Shown in pieces: positions 4,599 through 5,708 of a stretch of DNA of 5,708 nt. Below the pieces are notes generated by a model. It made no database searches. It was not told the origin of the DNA and saw only the letters and a list, made by a program, of their open reading frames with translations. The stretch's first letter is position 1, and each line of letters opens with the position of its first letter. Source of the DNA: Acidobacteriota bacterium (lineage in GTDB: Bacteria; Acidobacteriota; Blastocatellia; Pyrinomonadales; Pyrinomonadaceae); NCBI GenBank assembly GCA_003222835.1, contig QHXE01000308.1, positions 1 to 5,708 on the forward strand, in the 5' to 3' direction. The position numbers were made by a program, and so were the translations under genes.

Positions 4599-5708
4599 GT
4601 GACTCAACTATCCGGCAAATCAATCGTTGGCTTTCGACGTGGGGCATCTGATGGTGATCCGATCCATGCGATCAATCCGGCGACCAGCGAAGAACTAGAA
4701 CCGGCTTATCACTCCGCCAGCCGGGGAGAAGTTGACGAAGCTGCTCGGCTCGCAAGCAAAGCATTTGAAACTTACGCTTGCGTATCCGGTAAGAACAAGG
4801 CGATCTTTCTTCGCAAGATCGCCGAGAACATCGAAATCCTAGGTGACGAATTGGTCGCGCGCGCGACCCAGGAAACCGCCTTACCGCCTGCGCGGATCAA
4901 AACGGAAACTGCGCGCACTTGTAATCAGCTTCGTTTGTTCGCTGCCCTAGTGGAAGATGGATCGTGGGTTGATGCGCGCATCGACAGGGCAGATCCCAAT
5001 CGCCAGCCTCTCCCGAAGCCGGACGGGCGTTCGATGCTGCATCCGCTCGGGCCGGTAGTCGTCTTTTGCGCCAGCAACTTTCCGCTCGCGTTCTCGGTCG
5101 CGGGCGGCGACACCGCGTCGGCGCTAGCCGCTGGAAATCCGGTCATTGTTAAAGCTCATCATGCTCATCCCGGTACTGCGGAACTGGTTGGGTTGGCCGT
5201 GAGCAGAGCGGTGCGCGAATGCGATCTTCCCGAAGGCGTCTTCTCTTTATTATATGGGCCGGGGCGAGAAGTTGGTCGGCAACTGATAACTCATCCGTTG
5301 ATCAAAGCGGGAGGATTCACTGGCTCACGCTCAGGCGGTCAAGCCTTAATGAAGCTGGCATCATCGCGGCCCGAGCCTATTCCGCTCTATGCCGAGATGA
5401 GCAGCGTCAATCCGATTTTCATTTTGCCGTCCGCGTTCTGCGAAAGATCGGAAGCGATCGCAAAAGGTCTTCATGCGTCGGTGACGTTGAGCGCGGGGCA
5501 GTTTTGTACTAACCCAGGACTGGTGTTCATTCCTCACGATCGCTCCGAGAAATTGATCGACCGACTAGGCGAATTGATGACGACGACCGCGCCATTCACG
5601 ATGCTCACGCCGGGAATCTGTTCGGCCTATCGAGAGGGCGTCGAGAAGCTTTGTCAGAATCATCGCGTCGAACTGATTGCCGAGCAGAAGGTAAATGAAG
5701 CGGGTAAA
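4599..5708 (+). CDS. 2,5-dioxovalerate (alpha-ketoglutarate semialdehyde) dehydrogenase, 3' end beyond window
   Basis: The first 370 codons are open to the window edge. The family oxidises 2,5-dioxovalerate to 2-oxoglutarate with NAD(P)+ (EC 1.2.1.26) in the cytoplasm and usually has about 525 residues, so roughly 150 are missing. The N-terminus reads TQLSGKSIVG, matching the family start. Visible marks are ETALPPARIKTETART (92-107), the oxyanion asparagine N160 in FCASNFPLAFS, the cofactor-binding K185, GGFTGSRSGG (238-247), the general base E266 in LYAEMSSVNP and the catalytic C303 in AGQFCTNPGL. The RPEPIPLYAEMSS and CTNPG blocks mark the glucarate/hydroxyproline-type KGSADH rather than generic aldehyde dehydrogenases. 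GTG 4599 is preferred: the nearby ATGs at 4589 and 4594 hit stops within two codons. A GGA at 4587-4589 is a weak ribosome-binding candidate. It completes the route begun by the kdgD-like gene. Confidence 0.9.
   Translation, partial: MTQLSGKSIVGFRRGASDGDPIHAINPATSEELEPAYHSASRGEVDEAARLASKAFETYACVSGKNKAIFLRKIAENIEILGDELVARATQETALPPARIKTETARTCNQLRLFAALVEDGSWVDARIDRADPNRQPLPKPDGRSMLHPLGPVVVFCASNFPLAFSVAGGDTASALAAGNPVIVKAHHAHPGTAELVGLAVSRAVRECDLPEGVFSLLYGPGREVGRQLITHPLIKAGGFTGSRSGGQALMKLASSRPEPIPLYAEMSSVNPIFILPSAFCERSEAIAKGLHASVTLSAGQFCTNPGLVFIPHDRSEKLIDRLGELMTTTAPFTMLTPGICSAYREGVEKLCQNHRVELIAEQKVNEAGK

Noticed and set aside
5219..5512. 97-codon open frame on the + strand inside the aldehyde dehydrogenase
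   Set aside because: It overlaps the dehydrogenase in another frame, across the region encoding E266 and C303 of the real protein.

Overview
The window carries four genes, all on the + strand, that together look like one sugar-acid degradation cluster. In order they are a DapA/KdgD-type 5-dehydro-4-deoxyglucarate dehydratase, a major-facilitator anion/H+ symporter of the GudP/ExuT type, an IlvD/Edd-type aldonate (pentonate-like) dehydratase, and the first 370 codons of a 2,5-dioxovalerate (alpha-ketoglutarate semialdehyde) dehydrogenase that runs off the right edge. The likely logic is uptake of an acidic sugar, dehydration by the IlvD-type enzyme to a 2-keto-3-deoxy acid, a second dehydration (with decarboxylation if the substrate is a six-carbon diacid) to 2,5-dioxovalerate by the KdgD-type enzyme, and oxidation to 2-oxoglutarate. 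This is a Weimberg-like or glucarate-like route into the TCA cycle. The exact sugar acid cannot be fixed from the window.

Layout: 1-147 is non-coding, with a two-hairpin palindromic element and a degenerate palindrome just before the first start. kdgD-like is 148-1053. The 314-nt gap 1054-1367 holds hairpins at almost regular 50-53 nt spacing. The transporter is 1368-2675. The 92-nt gap after it holds a long stem-loop that begins inside the stop codon region, then one copy of a 25-nt palindromic repeat that ends 4 nt before the next start. The IlvD-type dehydratase is 2768-4489. The 109-nt gap after it holds two oppositely oriented copies of the same repeat. The aldehyde dehydrogenase starts at GTG 4599 and is open to 5708.

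Organism: a bacterium of moderate GC with weak Shine-Dalgarno signals, two GTG starts, and gaps filled with short dispersed palindromes (CCCAGCC...GGCTGGG, GAACTCC-N4-GGAGTTC, CTACGTGG and CGACAAACT...AGTTTGTCG types). From general familiarity this gap style resembles soil Acidobacteriota or related phyla. That is an impression, not a result.

The enzymes are recognisable and appear intact. I see no sign of an undescribed enzyme system. The part that deserves a second look is the palindromic repeats: one family, or relatives of it, lies directly before all four start codons, which fits either a REP-like mobile repeat or a shared operator or leader hairpin. No regulator gene, RNA gene, CRISPR array or insertion sequence is visible.
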